A DNA stretch of 64,000 bases, taken from assembly GCA_021819825.1 (NCBI GenBank), contig JAKAEZ010000013.1:1-64000 (forward strand). The letters run 5' to 3'. A program made the translations under genes and the position numbers. Positions 9,897-18,171 of this stretch are shown here, in pieces; positions within the stretch are counted from its first letter, which is position 1, and each line of letters opens with the position of its first letter. The notes beneath the pieces were generated by a model, which was not told the DNA's origin, did not search any database, and worked only from the letters and a program-made list of their open reading frames with translations. Origin of the DNA: Planctomycetota bacterium (GTDB lineage Bacteria; Planctomycetota; Phycisphaerae; WQYP01).

Positions 9897-10970
9897 ATGA
9901 CCATCAGTGAGGAGACTTTCAAAAGTCGTGTGCGAGAATTTTGGAGTTGGTACACGGAAGTGGCTCCTCGCTTCAGCGAAACCATTGCCGCAGGCGGGTG
10001 CGATACGTTGACAACCGAAATCAGTGCAAAAGTGAACGAGTTGGCCGATGGCCTGGCGTGGGAGTTCGGACCGGGGGCCGGTGGCGGCGGACACTCGCTT
10101 ACTGTCAGCGGGGAAGGAAATATACACCGGCAACTGCTTGCGATTTATTGGCTTGAGAGCGCACCAAGCCTGCCGGGATGGACTTTCTACCCGGCTCGTC
10201 AGGCAATATCCATCAAAGGATTCCGTATAGACTTTGGGAGCAATCAATTCGATCCAATGGAGCTTCTGTTCGCCGCTGTGGTCAATCCGGATAAGCAAAA
10301 TCTGGACATCACAGTGTGGCATCCACTATTTGGTAACATGCCGGAGAAGGAACGCTGGACCGTGCTATTCCTGTTCCTGGACATGGTCCTTGGCGAATAT
10401 GGAACACAGCAGTGGATTGGAAAAATCACCTTCGCGGCGGAGCGGCCCGTCGATGCAATCCCAGTAGACGAACTGCCGCCACTGTTGGAGCGCGTCAAAA
10501 CGGAGCATAAGTGGAAGACTTTTCCGCCCGGTGAACGCACGGTCGGATACAGCTTTGAAAAGCCCCATGCCAACTGGCTCCGCGGCGACATCGTAGCAGG
10601 AACAACAATGAACTTCCCGCTTATCAACCAGTACACCAAGGGTCCGGGCGATATGGAAGACCCGCTTGCCGGAACTGGAGCCGATTATGTTTTCGTGGCT
10701 TTTGCAGCAAGTATTCTACCGCCCGGCCGACAGGTGGAGATCAGAGCGCAGATAGAAGACGCACTCGATGCCGCTCTCAGGAGTTCCGCCTGCGGCCGAT
10801 TATTAGGCGGCGCAACTGGGACAGCCAACGCTTATATCGACCTGCTGCTCTTTGACGGGGCCAACAGCATTGAAATCATTAAGAGCATCATGCGTGAAAA
10901 AGGGCTGCCCGCCGGTTCCAGTATCAATTACTTTGCCAAAGATAAGCGAAGGTGCCGCATCGTCACGTAA
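9897..10970 (+). CDS. unknown protein, 357 residues
   Basis: Soluble and mildly acidic, with no signal peptide. Start supported by CAGGAG eight bases before the ATG. The N-terminal half is a compact alpha/beta region (FWSWYTEVAPRFSETI, GGGHSLTVSGEGN). The C-terminal half (ADYVFVAFAASILPPGR, LLGGATGTANAYIDLLLF) resembles a domain common in uncharacterised proteins near polymorphic-toxin genes. I see no active-site motif and give no function. It precedes the WYL regulator by about 500 bases and is probably a separate unit. Confidence 0.6.
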   Translation: MTISEETFKSRVREFWSWYTEVAPRFSETIAAGGCDTLTTEISAKVNELADGLAWEFGPGAGGGGHSLTVSGEGNIHRQLLAIYWLESAPSLPGWTFYPARQAISIKGFRIDFGSNQFDPMELLFAAVVNPDKQNLDITVWHPLFGNMPEKERWTVLFLFLDMVLGEYGTQQWIGKITFAAERPVDAIPVDELPPLLERVKTEHKWKTFPPGERTVGYSFEKPHANWLRGDIVAGTTMNFPLINQYTKGPGDMEDPLAGTGADYVFVAFAASILPPGRQVEIRAQIEDALDAALRSSACGRLLGGATGTANAYIDLLLFDGANSIEIIKSIMREKGLPAGSSINYFAKDKRRCRIVT

Positions 10971-11465
10971 AATTAGCGCTATCCCAACCTTCGCACTTTG
11001 CGTGGTTTTTGGGGCCGAAACAATCTTTAAGTGGCCTTGGCGGTAGCGCCAGGCGGTATTTTTCCGCAAAACCGTGCTGGTACAGACCTACTTTCGATGC
11101 CCGCTCTTTCTATTTTTTTCCACCTTTTGCGATATTGGTACACATGTTTATCAGTGCCACTGGTCGCAAGAAGAATGGTAAAATTCACACATCTCATCGG
11201 ATGATGGAGAAACGGGGTGTCACGGCGGACCTGGTGCCGTTCATGGAGGTACAAAATCTCTGAGTTCCGCATGGGTTTATGGTATCCCGACCCGTCGGGA
11301 CCCTTGGTTGAGCGACAGAACCTTTTTTAGTGCCAAAGTGCGAAGGTTGGGCTAACGGACCAATCCGCTTGGCGCGTACACGGCATGGTCGGGGACTACG
11401 GGCAATTGGAAATCGATTGTTGCGGCGGATTGCGGCATTTGTGCAGCACGGGATCATAGCGGCCT
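10971..11465. other. intergenic region bounded by an inverted repeat
   Basis: No supported gene. An 18-base perfect inverted repeat (CAAAGTGCGAAGGTTGGG and complement) lies at 10983-11000 and 11334-11351, enclosing about 350 bases that look like a small non-coding mobile remnant. The remainder leads into the WYL regulator gene. Confidence 0.5.
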
Positions 11466-12443
11466 ATGGCCAGAAGTCGGTACAGTAAATTTCGATCGCG
11501 CCTGTGGAAGATAGTGGAAATCGACCGCCAACTGCGCCAGCAATGGCACCGGGGGCGGCCCTGTACCAAAGAATCGCTGCTGGCCGGATTGAAGGATATC
11601 GATGAACGCACGTTGCGACGTCTTATTGAACTGATGCGCGACGACCTGCACGCTCCCATTGAATATGACCGCGCCCTGCAAACCTATAAATACACGAATC
11701 TCACCTTTGTTGTGCCCAATGTACAACTGGATGAGGATGAAATGCACGTCTTGGCCACGGCGGTGCAGGCCATCCGCCCGGTCATGCCGACCTCGCTATC
11801 CAAGCGCCTAGATAAACTGCTTTCCAAACTGCTTGATGCACTGCCGGAAAGCCAACGCGATGACGTTCGCCGCGCGCAGGGGCAGGTAGAATTTGTGCCC
11901 GCCCCCGTGCTATCCAAAGGGGCTCAATGGTTTGAACCCCTGCACCAAGCTATTGTCGGGCGGCATTCCGTGGATATGACTTATTATGTGCAGACCAAGG
12001 AACAGGAAACGCAGCGGCGATTTGATCCATATTACCTGCGCAATTATCAAGGGGCCTGGTACGTGGCGGGTTACGATCATCTGACCAGGCATTGGCCGAT
12101 TTTAAAGCTGGCGCGTATCCGGGCCTTAAGCGTTTCCGATGAGATCTACGATGTACGCCCATTCAGCGCCGCCGAATACTTTAAGAATAGTCTGGGCATC
12201 ATGGTCGGCGGCGACGCACAGCCGGTGCGAATTCGCCTGACAGGTTACGCCGCAAGCACCGCCGATGAGCGCATCTGGCCCCCCGGCTTTACATATAAAG
12301 CGACAGGGCCGGGGGAAGGCATTCTCTCCGGTGAACTGGCGAATGTGACTGATTTGCTCCAATGGGTATCCGCATTTCAATGCGATGCCGAAATTCTGTC
12401 ACAGGTGCCCTCGGAGCTTCGGAATAAGACAGGCGGTGAGTAA
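11466..12443 (+). CDS. WYL-domain transcriptional regulator
   Basis: 325 residues. The N-terminal region is a winged helix (DERTLRRLIELMRDDL, about 48-63). A linker follows, then a WYL domain with the signature stretch GAWYVAGYDH and RFDPYYLRNYQ around 178-205, then a C-terminal WCX-like domain. WYL proteins sense a ligand, often nucleic acid, and commonly control defence or DNA-stress genes, usually as repressors. It stands upstream of the AAA ATPase, phosphatase and exonuclease genes on the same strand and is the best candidate for the factor reading the shared dyad found before two of them. The ribosome binding site is weak. Confidence 0.85.
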   Translation: MARSRYSKFRSRLWKIVEIDRQLRQQWHRGRPCTKESLLAGLKDIDERTLRRLIELMRDDLHAPIEYDRALQTYKYTNLTFVVPNVQLDEDEMHVLATAVQAIRPVMPTSLSKRLDKLLSKLLDALPESQRDDVRRAQGQVEFVPAPVLSKGAQWFEPLHQAIVGRHSVDMTYYVQTKEQETQRRFDPYYLRNYQGAWYVAGYDHLTRHWPILKLARIRALSVSDEIYDVRPFSAAEYFKNSLGIMVGGDAQPVRIRLTGYAASTADERIWPPGFTYKATGPGEGILSGELANVTDLLQWVSAFQCDAEILSQVPSELRNKTGGE

Positions 12444-13047
12444 TTCAATGCAATCCCCCGACGGATCATTTCCCAGCCGCTACCGAACCGCCCAAGGCAT
12501 GGAGGGCGAATTCCAGTCCGGTTCGCGCGGGCGAGCGCTCGCGAACATGCTGGAAATCCGATCTAAACGACAGATTGACCAGTTGGAATTCGAACATCTG
12601 TTGCTGGCACAGGAGGCCGACTCGAACGTTGACGACCGCCATATGTCCTAAGCCCTCTTGCTCCCTCAAATACAGATGAATCCAAAGCGCTGCGCACCAA
12701 GATAGATCGCTGCGTGCTGGGATCTCTCAGATGCCTATTGGTATTGATCAAATTTGCCATAACTTTTTTATACTCCGCTCGATATGGAATTCCAAAGGAT
12801 ATTTCCGCAATTGAAGCCCCAAAGAGGCGTGACGCAACTTGCAGCCGACCGCCCGTAAGCCCCTTTGCCGCCCCCCGTTCACTCACCCCGCCACCTCGTG
12901 GTAATTGTCGTCGCCGTGGCCGTCGCCGTCCGTCCAACTTTGTGGCCCGGTAGCACCCGGACAATAACTGTCCGCATGGGGTGGTAAACATATCCGTATT
13001 GAACGTTCGCGTGTGCCGAACCAATCTCTTTTTCAAAGGGGAAATGT
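12444..13047. other. intergenic region upstream of the ATPase cluster
   Basis: About 600 bases without a convincing gene; the short ORFs in the track here lack coding character. Near the right end it holds the dyad at 12957-12975 that recurs before the phosphatase gene. A run of GTCGCCGT-like triplets near 12906-12930 is low-complexity only. Confidence 0.45.
12957..12975. promoter_or_regulatory. dyad CGGACA-N7-TGTCCG-type operator candidate (copy 1)
   Basis: CCGGACAATAACTGTCCGC: six-base perfect arms (CGGACA/TGTCCG) about a five-base spacer with flanking bases. Nearly the same 19 bases recur at 15770-15788. Both copies lie roughly 75-90 bases before a start codon with a strong ribosome binding site. 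An operator for the upstream WYL regulator is an inference. Confidence 0.5.
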
Positions 13048-13248
13048 ATGCAGTCGATGCTGAAGTTTATTGCGATCTATATTTTTTATTTCATGCCGAT
13101 ACCGGCCTGCCTGCGGACCGCGGAATTTGTGTGGACCGTACGGACAAGCGGCGCGTGGTCTTTGCCCGCCCGGGAAGCGGGCTGCAAACCGGATGATCTG
13201 GAGGTGCATGACACATTCAACGTAAAGGTTCTCGCGGTTGCCTCTTGA
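13048..13248 (+). CDS. possible small membrane protein
   Basis: 66 residues with an N-terminal hydrophobic segment (FIAIYIFYFMPIPACL) and a polar tail. It is listed because AAAGGGGA sits seven bases before its ATG and the next gene, also with a strong ribosome binding site, starts 33 bases after its stop, so the two could be one transcript. I recognise no family. It may be only a chance ORF in the leader of the ATPase gene. Confidence 0.3.
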   Translation: MQSMLKFIAIYIFYFMPIPACLRTAEFVWTVRTSGAWSLPAREAGCKPDDLEVHDTFNVKVLAVAS

Positions 13249-13280
13249 GGATATGAATGTTTGTTTAAGGAGATTTCGCA

Positions 13281-15614
13281 ATGATCACCCCGTCAATTTT
13301 ACCCATATTGGATGGTGCGGTGGCACTTGGTGAGCCAACCGAGCCGCTGCTGGAGTCGCCTGCGAAAAGCTGCCGCTTGTGTGACAATTCGTTCCTGTGT
13401 TTCCGGACACTTCAATTTGTGCTCAATTTTCTTCGGCGGGAGAAAAGTAAGATTAACGATTGCAACTTTTTTAACTTTATCATCCAGGTTCTGGGCCGCC
13501 GCCAATCGAGCGATCTGGCCCTTGCCTCCTGCCCGCGGGAGGCGTTACCGGATCGCACCAGAACCTACCTCGACGCGGGCCACAGTGCACCAGAAAATCT
13601 TCTGATGGACTTTTGGAATGACTCGCTGGCCCAGGCGACACTGAAACCTCCGTTACTGGCCGCACTGGAGAAAAAGTTACCCGGGTTGGCCCAGCGAGCG
13701 GCAGCGGATGCCACCAAAGATGTGCTGTACAAACGATTCCGGGAAATGGTTCAATTTTTTTGCCTCACGGAACATGAAGCCGATCTCCTGCTGATTGCCT
13801 ACGTTCGCCATGCCGACATCTGGAACTGGATGGACTTTAGCGGACCACAGGGTGGTGGAAGCCGTTTCGAGCGCGTGCGTCTGATGTGCATGGCGCTGGG
13901 AACGCCGCTGGCGGTGGGTGGAAAATTTCTGTTGAGGAACAGCCGCCTGCGCACCCTCGGGTGCCTGGATAGCGACATGGAATTCAATACTGAATTAGAA
14001 CCATTTCTTACCGGCCTGACGGAAGAACCGCTGGCCTCAAAATTTTTCGCCCGTCACGCCGGTCCGGCGCTGCCTTGGGCAATGTTCGGAAAACTCACGC
14101 AGGGGCACGGAGCCATGCTCAAGCAACTGATAAACCGCCGCGACCCCAGGCGAGGTTTGAACATATTGTTCTATGGCGTGCCCGGCGGTGGGAAAACGTC
14201 ATTTGCCGCTTCGCTTGCGGCCGAGCTTGGCATGGACCTTTACCGCATCCGTGTTCCGGAAGATTACGATGGCGAAATCAGCCGATCGCGCTTCACCGCA
14301 TTGCAAGTTTGCGACCGGCAGGTGAATCGGGAACGCAGCATGATACTCATTGACGAAGCCGATGAAATGTTGGCCGGCTCAACAACCCCCCGGGCGGACT
14401 TGCTGGGGGAGTATTCGGAAGATGGTGGTGGGAAAAAAGATACCCTTAACACCATTCTGGATCAGGTGAAAACCGCGTGCATCTGGATCACCAACAGTCT
14501 GCCGGAACGGCTCACGCCATCCTCCCGGCGGCGGTTTGATTATTCCATTGAGTTTAAGCCGCTCTCGCACCAGCAACGCTGCCAGGTGTGGAAGAATCTG
14601 CGAAGTCAATATCACCTTGAAGAAATTATTGATGACGGCATGGTGGATCACTTAGCCCGGCAGTTTCCGGTCAGTGCCGGTGGCGTGGATTTGGCCCTGC
14701 GCAACTACGCCTGTCTGCGGGGCGACGGGTCCGCCCCAATGTCCGCCGCCATGGAAACCCTCCAGCGGCTGCTGACGCCGCATTGCGAACTTCTCGGCGT
14801 CGGCTTGACCGCTGCCGGTTCAGAGGCCGCCGGCCAATACGCACTGACCGGGCTGAATGTGCGCGGCCCAGTTTCACCGCAGAGTTTCCTGGTGGCCGTC
14901 CGGAAATTCCGCCGCAATCAGGAATTGGTCGCCTTCACCGCCGACAAGACCGGGCAGGATCTGCCGCGACTGACAGCCTTGCTTTTTGGCCCGCCGGGCA
15001 CCGGCAAAACGCAATTCGTGAAGTTCCTGGGACGCGAGGTGGATTGTCCGGTGCGAACCTGCATGGCCGGCGACCTGCTGAGCCGCTATGTCGGCGGCAC
15101 GGAACAGAACATCCGCGAAGCCTTTCATAGTGCATCAGCGGATCGGGCGATTTTATTTATCGACGAAGCCGACGGCCTGTTTCGTTCCCGAGCCCTGGCC
15201 GACCGAAGCTGGGAAGTCACGCAAATCAATGAATTGCTGCATGCCATGGAAAATTTTCACGGCATTCTGGTGTGCGCGACGAATTCCTTGGAAACACTCG
15301 ACCCAGCGACGATCCGGCGGTTCACGTTCAAACTGGAATTCGATTATCTGGATGCGGCAGGAAAACTGACGTTTTATAATCGGATGCTGGCGGAACTGTG
15401 CCAGCCGCCGCTGGATGAAACCGCCCGCCGCCGCTTGGCCAACATTCCCGACCTAACCCCCGGCGATTTTCACACCGTCCGCCAGGCGATGTATTACCTA
15501 GATTCCGGCGCGGGCGATGGTGTAACGCATGGTGATTTGCTTGCCGCGTTGGAACAGGAAAGCAGCGCGAAGCGTCAAGGCAAAAGCGGAAATTTCGGCT
15601 TCAGCCGAGAGTGA
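13281..15614 (+). CDS. AAA+ ATPase with two ATPase domains
   Basis: 777 residues. Domain 1: Walker A GVPGGGKTS (about 299), Walker B MILIDEADEM (about 354), arginine finger region SSRRRFD. Domain 2: Walker A GPPGTGKTQ (about 570), Walker B ILFIDEADGLF (about 624), TIRRF arginines. This is the SpoVK/CDC48-like class that remodels proteins as hexameric rings. A helical region at 110-270 (FREMVQFFCLTEHEADLLLIAY) is probably the substrate or partner domain. AAGGAG eight bases before the ATG supports this start, yet residues 1-108 look unlike the rest and a second start at 13605 (MDFWNDSL) is possible. The neighbours (WYL regulator, phosphatase, exonuclease) suggest a stress or defence role, which is not shown. 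Confidence 0.85.
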   Translation: MITPSILPILDGAVALGEPTEPLLESPAKSCRLCDNSFLCFRTLQFVLNFLRREKSKINDCNFFNFIIQVLGRRQSSDLALASCPREALPDRTRTYLDAGHSAPENLLMDFWNDSLAQATLKPPLLAALEKKLPGLAQRAAADATKDVLYKRFREMVQFFCLTEHEADLLLIAYVRHADIWNWMDFSGPQGGGSRFERVRLMCMALGTPLAVGGKFLLRNSRLRTLGCLDSDMEFNTELEPFLTGLTEEPLASKFFARHAGPALPWAMFGKLTQGHGAMLKQLINRRDPRRGLNILFYGVPGGGKTSFAASLAAELGMDLYRIRVPEDYDGEISRSRFTALQVCDRQVNRERSMILIDEADEMLAGSTTPRADLLGEYSEDGGGKKDTLNTILDQVKTACIWITNSLPERLTPSSRRRFDYSIEFKPLSHQQRCQVWKNLRSQYHLEEIIDDGMVDHLARQFPVSAGGVDLALRNYACLRGDGSAPMSAAMETLQRLLTPHCELLGVGLTAAGSEAAGQYALTGLNVRGPVSPQSFLVAVRKFRRNQELVAFTADKTGQDLPRLTALLFGPPGTGKTQFVKFLGREVDCPVRTCMAGDLLSRYVGGTEQNIREAFHSASADRAILFIDEADGLFRSRALADRSWEVTQINELLHAMENFHGILVCATNSLETLDPATIRRFTFKLEFDYLDAAGKLTFYNRMLAELCQPPLDETARRRLANIPDLTPGDFHTVRQAMYYLDSGAGDGVTHGDLLAALEQESSAKRQGKSGNFGFSRE

Positions 15615-15769
15615 ATTCCGCCCTCCACGGCGAGAAGTTAGAAGTTGGAAGTCAGGAGTTAGTTTGTCACGCAGGCGTCCCGCCTGCCGCGACGAGGAGT
15701 TAGGAGTTGGCCGGTAACGCAGGCATCCCGCCTGCCCGATGCCGACAGAATCTTTGAAGTTCCCGGCGC
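15615..15769. repeat. composite repeat: AACTCC-type runs plus GCAGGCGTCCCGCCTGC palindromes
   Basis: Between the ATPase and phosphatase genes lie degenerate runs of GTTAGAAGTTGGAAGT and GAGGAGTTAGGAGTT and two hairpin-forming palindromes, GCAGGCGTCCCGCCTGC (15671-15687) and GCAGGCATCCCGCCTGC (15719-15735). The same ingredients recur in reverse orientation at 56362-56430. Confidence 0.75.
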
Positions 15770-15788
15770 GCGGACAACAACTGTCCGC
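15770..15788. promoter_or_regulatory. dyad GCGGACA-ACAAC-TGTCCGC operator candidate (copy 2)
   Basis: A perfect seven-base inverted repeat with a five-base spacer, matching the copy at 12957-12975 and followed by similar bases (CAT then RRGGT). It precedes the phosphatase gene by about 75 bases. No run of T follows, so it is not an intrinsic terminator. Confidence 0.5.
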
Positions 15789-15863
15789 ATCACGAGGTAG
15801 CATGAAATCTCAACGGTGCAGCCTCGGTGGTGGCACCAAAAGGGATTTTTAGAAAGGAATAGT

Positions 15864-16310
15864 ATGAAGATACATGTTTTTGGCCGCGAAGCAATCGAAT
15901 CCGGCATACGGATCAAGCCCGCGTATGTCGTTATTTCTATTCGTAATTCGGGCGAGCCGCGGGCCAAGGTCAAAAAGCAGCCCGGACTGCGGGATGTATT
16001 GTACCTGGCATTCAGTGGTAGAGAGCCAAGGGCCGGCATGCCAATGCCGCCGGAAATTAAGATTTTCACGCCCGCGCAGGCTAAAAAGATTTGCGCGTTT
16101 GTCCATCGGCACAAAGCCGATGTCGGTGCCATCGTGGTTCACTGCGAACAGGGGATGTCCCGTAGTCCGGCTGTGGCCGCCGCGATCAGCGATGCCCTGG
16201 GCCTGGACGCGAAGCGATTTTGGCAACTCTACACGCCCAATGAATATGTTTACCATACGGTATCCGACGCCTTTGAGCGTTATGCCGCAGCGCAACGAAA
16301 AGATAACTGA
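15864..16310 (+). CDS. Cys-based protein phosphatase (dual-specificity/tyrosine type)
   Basis: 148 residues from the ATG at 15864, chosen over 15816 because AGAAAGGA lies just upstream. The signature CX5R loop is HCEQGMSRSPAVAA, with Cys94 and Arg100. Such enzymes remove phosphate from Tyr, Ser/Thr or small molecules through a Cys-phosphate intermediate. A general acid Asp is not obvious to me. It sits 11 bases before the exonuclease gene, so the two are very likely co-transcribed and may work together, for instance on nucleic-acid ends or in signalling; that link is inference. Confidence 0.8.
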   Translation: MKIHVFGREAIESGIRIKPAYVVISIRNSGEPRAKVKKQPGLRDVLYLAFSGREPRAGMPMPPEIKIFTPAQAKKICAFVHRHKADVGAIVVHCEQGMSRSPAVAAAISDALGLDAKRFWQLYTPNEYVYHTVSDAFERYAAAQRKDN

Positions 16311-16321
16311 ATTGAGGTCGT

Positions 16322-16909
16322 ATGAAATTCGTTGCCATTGATTTTGAGACCGCCAACACCAGTGAATTGAGCATTTGCTCGGTGGGCATTGCCGTCTTTG
16401 AAAATAACCAACTTGCCGACACCTATTATTCCCTGATCCGCCCGCCAAAAGGATATGGTTGGTTTCGGTCTGACTGGATAACCGGTTGCCATGGGATAAG
16501 CCATACCGACGTATACAACGCCCCGGAATTCCCCACTGTCGCGCCCGAAATATTCGCCCGGCTCTCTGCCGCGGACGTGGTTGTCGCCCATAACGCGAAA
16601 TTTGATATGCGTCTGCTACACAGCACCGCAGTTCATTTCAATCTGCCATGCCCGGCGTTTGAGTATTTATGCACCTGTCAACTTGCCAAGCGTGTATGGC
16701 CCGAATTGCCGGACAAGCAGCTCTCAACCGTGGCCGCCCACATTGGCCACAAGTTTGAACACCACCGCGCGTTGGCGGATGCCGAAGCCGCCGGACGGAT
16801 TCTGCTGGCAATGATGGCCCACAAGGGTATTACCACACCGCGCGACTTTGCGGCGGCGGTGGGCGTGCCGCTGGGGCGACTGGATATTGCCGGAGAGAAA
16901 TCAGCATGA
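16322..16909 (+). CDS. DEDDh 3'-5' exonuclease (DnaQ/epsilon-like)
   Basis: 195 residues. ExoI is AIDFET (Asp7, Glu9), ExoII is VVAHNAKFDM, and ExoIII is HRALADAEA, with His and Asp in DEDDh spacing, so all catalytic residues are present. The family degrades DNA or RNA from the 3' end using two metal ions. It is linked to the phosphatase gene by an 11-base gap. Its last third and downstream flank are duplicated after the following toxin-antitoxin cassette (17995-18171) and again, more decayed, at 18261-18371, which marks this as a recombination hot spot. Confidence 0.85.
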   Translation: MKFVAIDFETANTSELSICSVGIAVFENNQLADTYYSLIRPPKGYGWFRSDWITGCHGISHTDVYNAPEFPTVAPEIFARLSAADVVVAHNAKFDMRLLHSTAVHFNLPCPAFEYLCTCQLAKRVWPELPDKQLSTVAAHIGHKFEHHRALADAEAAGRILLAMMAHKGITTPRDFAAAVGVPLGRLDIAGEKSA

Positions 16910-17139
16910 AATGGTGTTTGGTTGAACGCTTGGAACCGTTTTGTGTTTCATCTACTCTCGACTCTCTGTTCACAATTTTCTAATTCGCACGGCGAATTGT
17001 GCTGGCGGAAATGGTTGGCATTCAGCCGATGCCGCTGCCGGTCGGCAAAACCCGAATTGGTGACTAAGTTGGATTCATCATATTTCTTAGTTTGCCCGCC
17101 GAATGGCCTTGCTTGGATCAACTGGTGGTTTTGACGCTT

Positions 17140-17306
17140 AGGGACCGCGCAAAAATAACTTCACGCTTTCTGGCTGGCCCTTTTGACCGCTGGCGTCGTT
17201 GTTCGCTCCTTACAGACCCACTGGCGGGGTATGCGCGTCGCTCACGCCTCGCCAACGGCCAAAATTCCTGCGCCATAAAGCATGAATTTATTTTTGCGCA
17301 GTCCCT
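17140..17306. repeat. MITE-like element with AGGGACYGCGCAAAAATAA ends
   Basis: The left end AGGGACCGCGCAAAAATAA (17140-17158) matches the complement of the right end (17288-17306) with one mismatch, and similarity continues outward and inward for a few bases. There is no transposase inside. A stretch in the middle (CCCACTGGCGGGGT) recurs near 24165, suggesting a dispersed family. Confidence 0.65.
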
Positions 17307-17344
17307 TAATTTTGATGATTGTGCAAACTCCGGCCCGTAAGTGG

Positions 17345-17350
17345 TATAAT
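17345..17350 (+). promoter_or_regulatory. -10 box of the toxin-antitoxin cassette
   Basis: A consensus TATAAT 20 bases before the antitoxin ATG, followed by the ribosome binding site GAGGTG. The best -35 (TTGTGC, 17319-17324) is at a long 20-base spacing, so the -35 is unsure. Confidence 0.5.
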
Positions 17351-17369
17351 TAACGGTCGAGGTGATTAA

Positions 17370-17603
17370 ATGACAGCCATTAAAGCCCACTTCGACGGGA
17401 AAGCCATTGTCCCGGACGAGCCTGTTGATCTTCCGATGGATACCCCATTGTTTGTGTTTGTGGAAAGCAAACGCCCCATGACTGGTAAAGATGTGCTCGA
17501 GTCAGGGCTTATAGGTTTGTGGAAAGATCGCACGGACATTGGTGATCCGGGTGAGTACGCCCGGCAACTCCGTGAGCAGGCCCAAAACCGGCGGAGGGAC
17601 TGA
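17370..17603 (+). CDS. VapB/DUF104-like antitoxin
   Basis: 77 residues. The N-terminal part (IKAHFDGKAIVPDEPVDLP) has the AbrB/DUF104-like beta pattern found in antitoxins of PIN-domain toxins. The C-terminal tail, rich in charged residues (GEYARQLREQAQNRRRD), would be the toxin-neutralising segment. GAGGTG precedes the ATG. The toxin gene starts three bases after its stop. Antitoxins of this type usually bind their own promoter and repress it with the toxin. Confidence 0.8.
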   Translation: MTAIKAHFDGKAIVPDEPVDLPMDTPLFVFVESKRPMTGKDVLESGLIGLWKDRTDIGDPGEYARQLREQAQNRRRD

Positions 17604-17605
17604 AA

Positions 17606-17995
17606 TTGCTCCTGCTCGATACCGACATTGTGATCGACCTGCTTCGTGGGTATTCGCCGGCGATTAATTGGCTCGCCGGGCGAGCCGGCGAAGAACTTTA
17701 CCTTCCCGGCCTTGTCGTCATGGAACTGTTACAGGGCTGCTCCAACAGATACGAAGTGGTAGCCGTGCAAAAATTTATTGGTCCGTTTCCATTGCTGTGG
17801 CCATCCTCGGATGCCGCCGATCAGGCCCTTTCTATTTACGCGGAAGGGCATCTCACGCACAATCTTGGACTTCTGGACGCGCTGATCGGGCAGTTGGCCG
17901 TGTCGATGGACGTACCCCTTCATACATTTAATCAGAAACATTTTGTCGCGGTCCCAGGCCTGAGGACAATTCAGCCCTACGCACGCGGACAATAG
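17606..17995 (+). CDS. VapC-like PIN-domain toxin
   Basis: 129 residues starting at TTG, with GGAGGG nine bases upstream inside the antitoxin gene end. PIN motifs: LLLDTDIVIDL (first Asp), VVMELLQG (Glu), GLLDALIG (Asp) and TFNQKHF. The family cleaves RNA, often tRNA or rRNA, and is silenced by the antitoxin. Its stop codon abuts the duplicated exonuclease tail exactly, so the module seems to have been placed between two copies of that tail. Confidence 0.85.
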   Translation: MLLLDTDIVIDLLRGYSPAINWLAGRAGEELYLPGLVVMELLQGCSNRYEVVAVQKFIGPFPLLWPSSDAADQALSIYAEGHLTHNLGLLDALIGQLAVSMDVPLHTFNQKHFVAVPGLRTIQPYARGQ

Positions 17996-18171
17996 CCGCC
18001 CATTTCGTCCACAAGTTTGAACACCACCGCGCCCTGGCCGATGCCGAAGCCGCCGGACGGATTCTGCTGGCGATGATGGCCCACAAGGGCATCTCCACGC
18101 CCCGGGATCTTGCGGCGGCGGTGGGCGTGCCGCTGGAGCGGCTGGATATTGTCGGAGAGAAATTGGCATGA
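17995..18171 (+). pseudogene. duplicated C-terminal fragment of the DEDDh exonuclease
   Basis: An open frame of 58 codons with no start reads AAHFVHKFEHHRALADAEA and continues to GEKLA and a stop, nearly identical to the last third of the exonuclease at 16322-16909. The similarity runs on past the stop for almost 90 bases. It keeps the ExoIII motif but cannot make a working enzyme. Confidence 0.85.

Larger units (their letters stand above)
16910..17369. other. intergenic region with inverted-repeat element
   Basis: No gene seen. Bases up to about 17009 belong to the repeated exonuclease tail segment. A MITE-like element with inverted ends occupies 17140-17306, and the promoter of the toxin-antitoxin cassette lies close to 17345. 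Confidence 0.6.
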
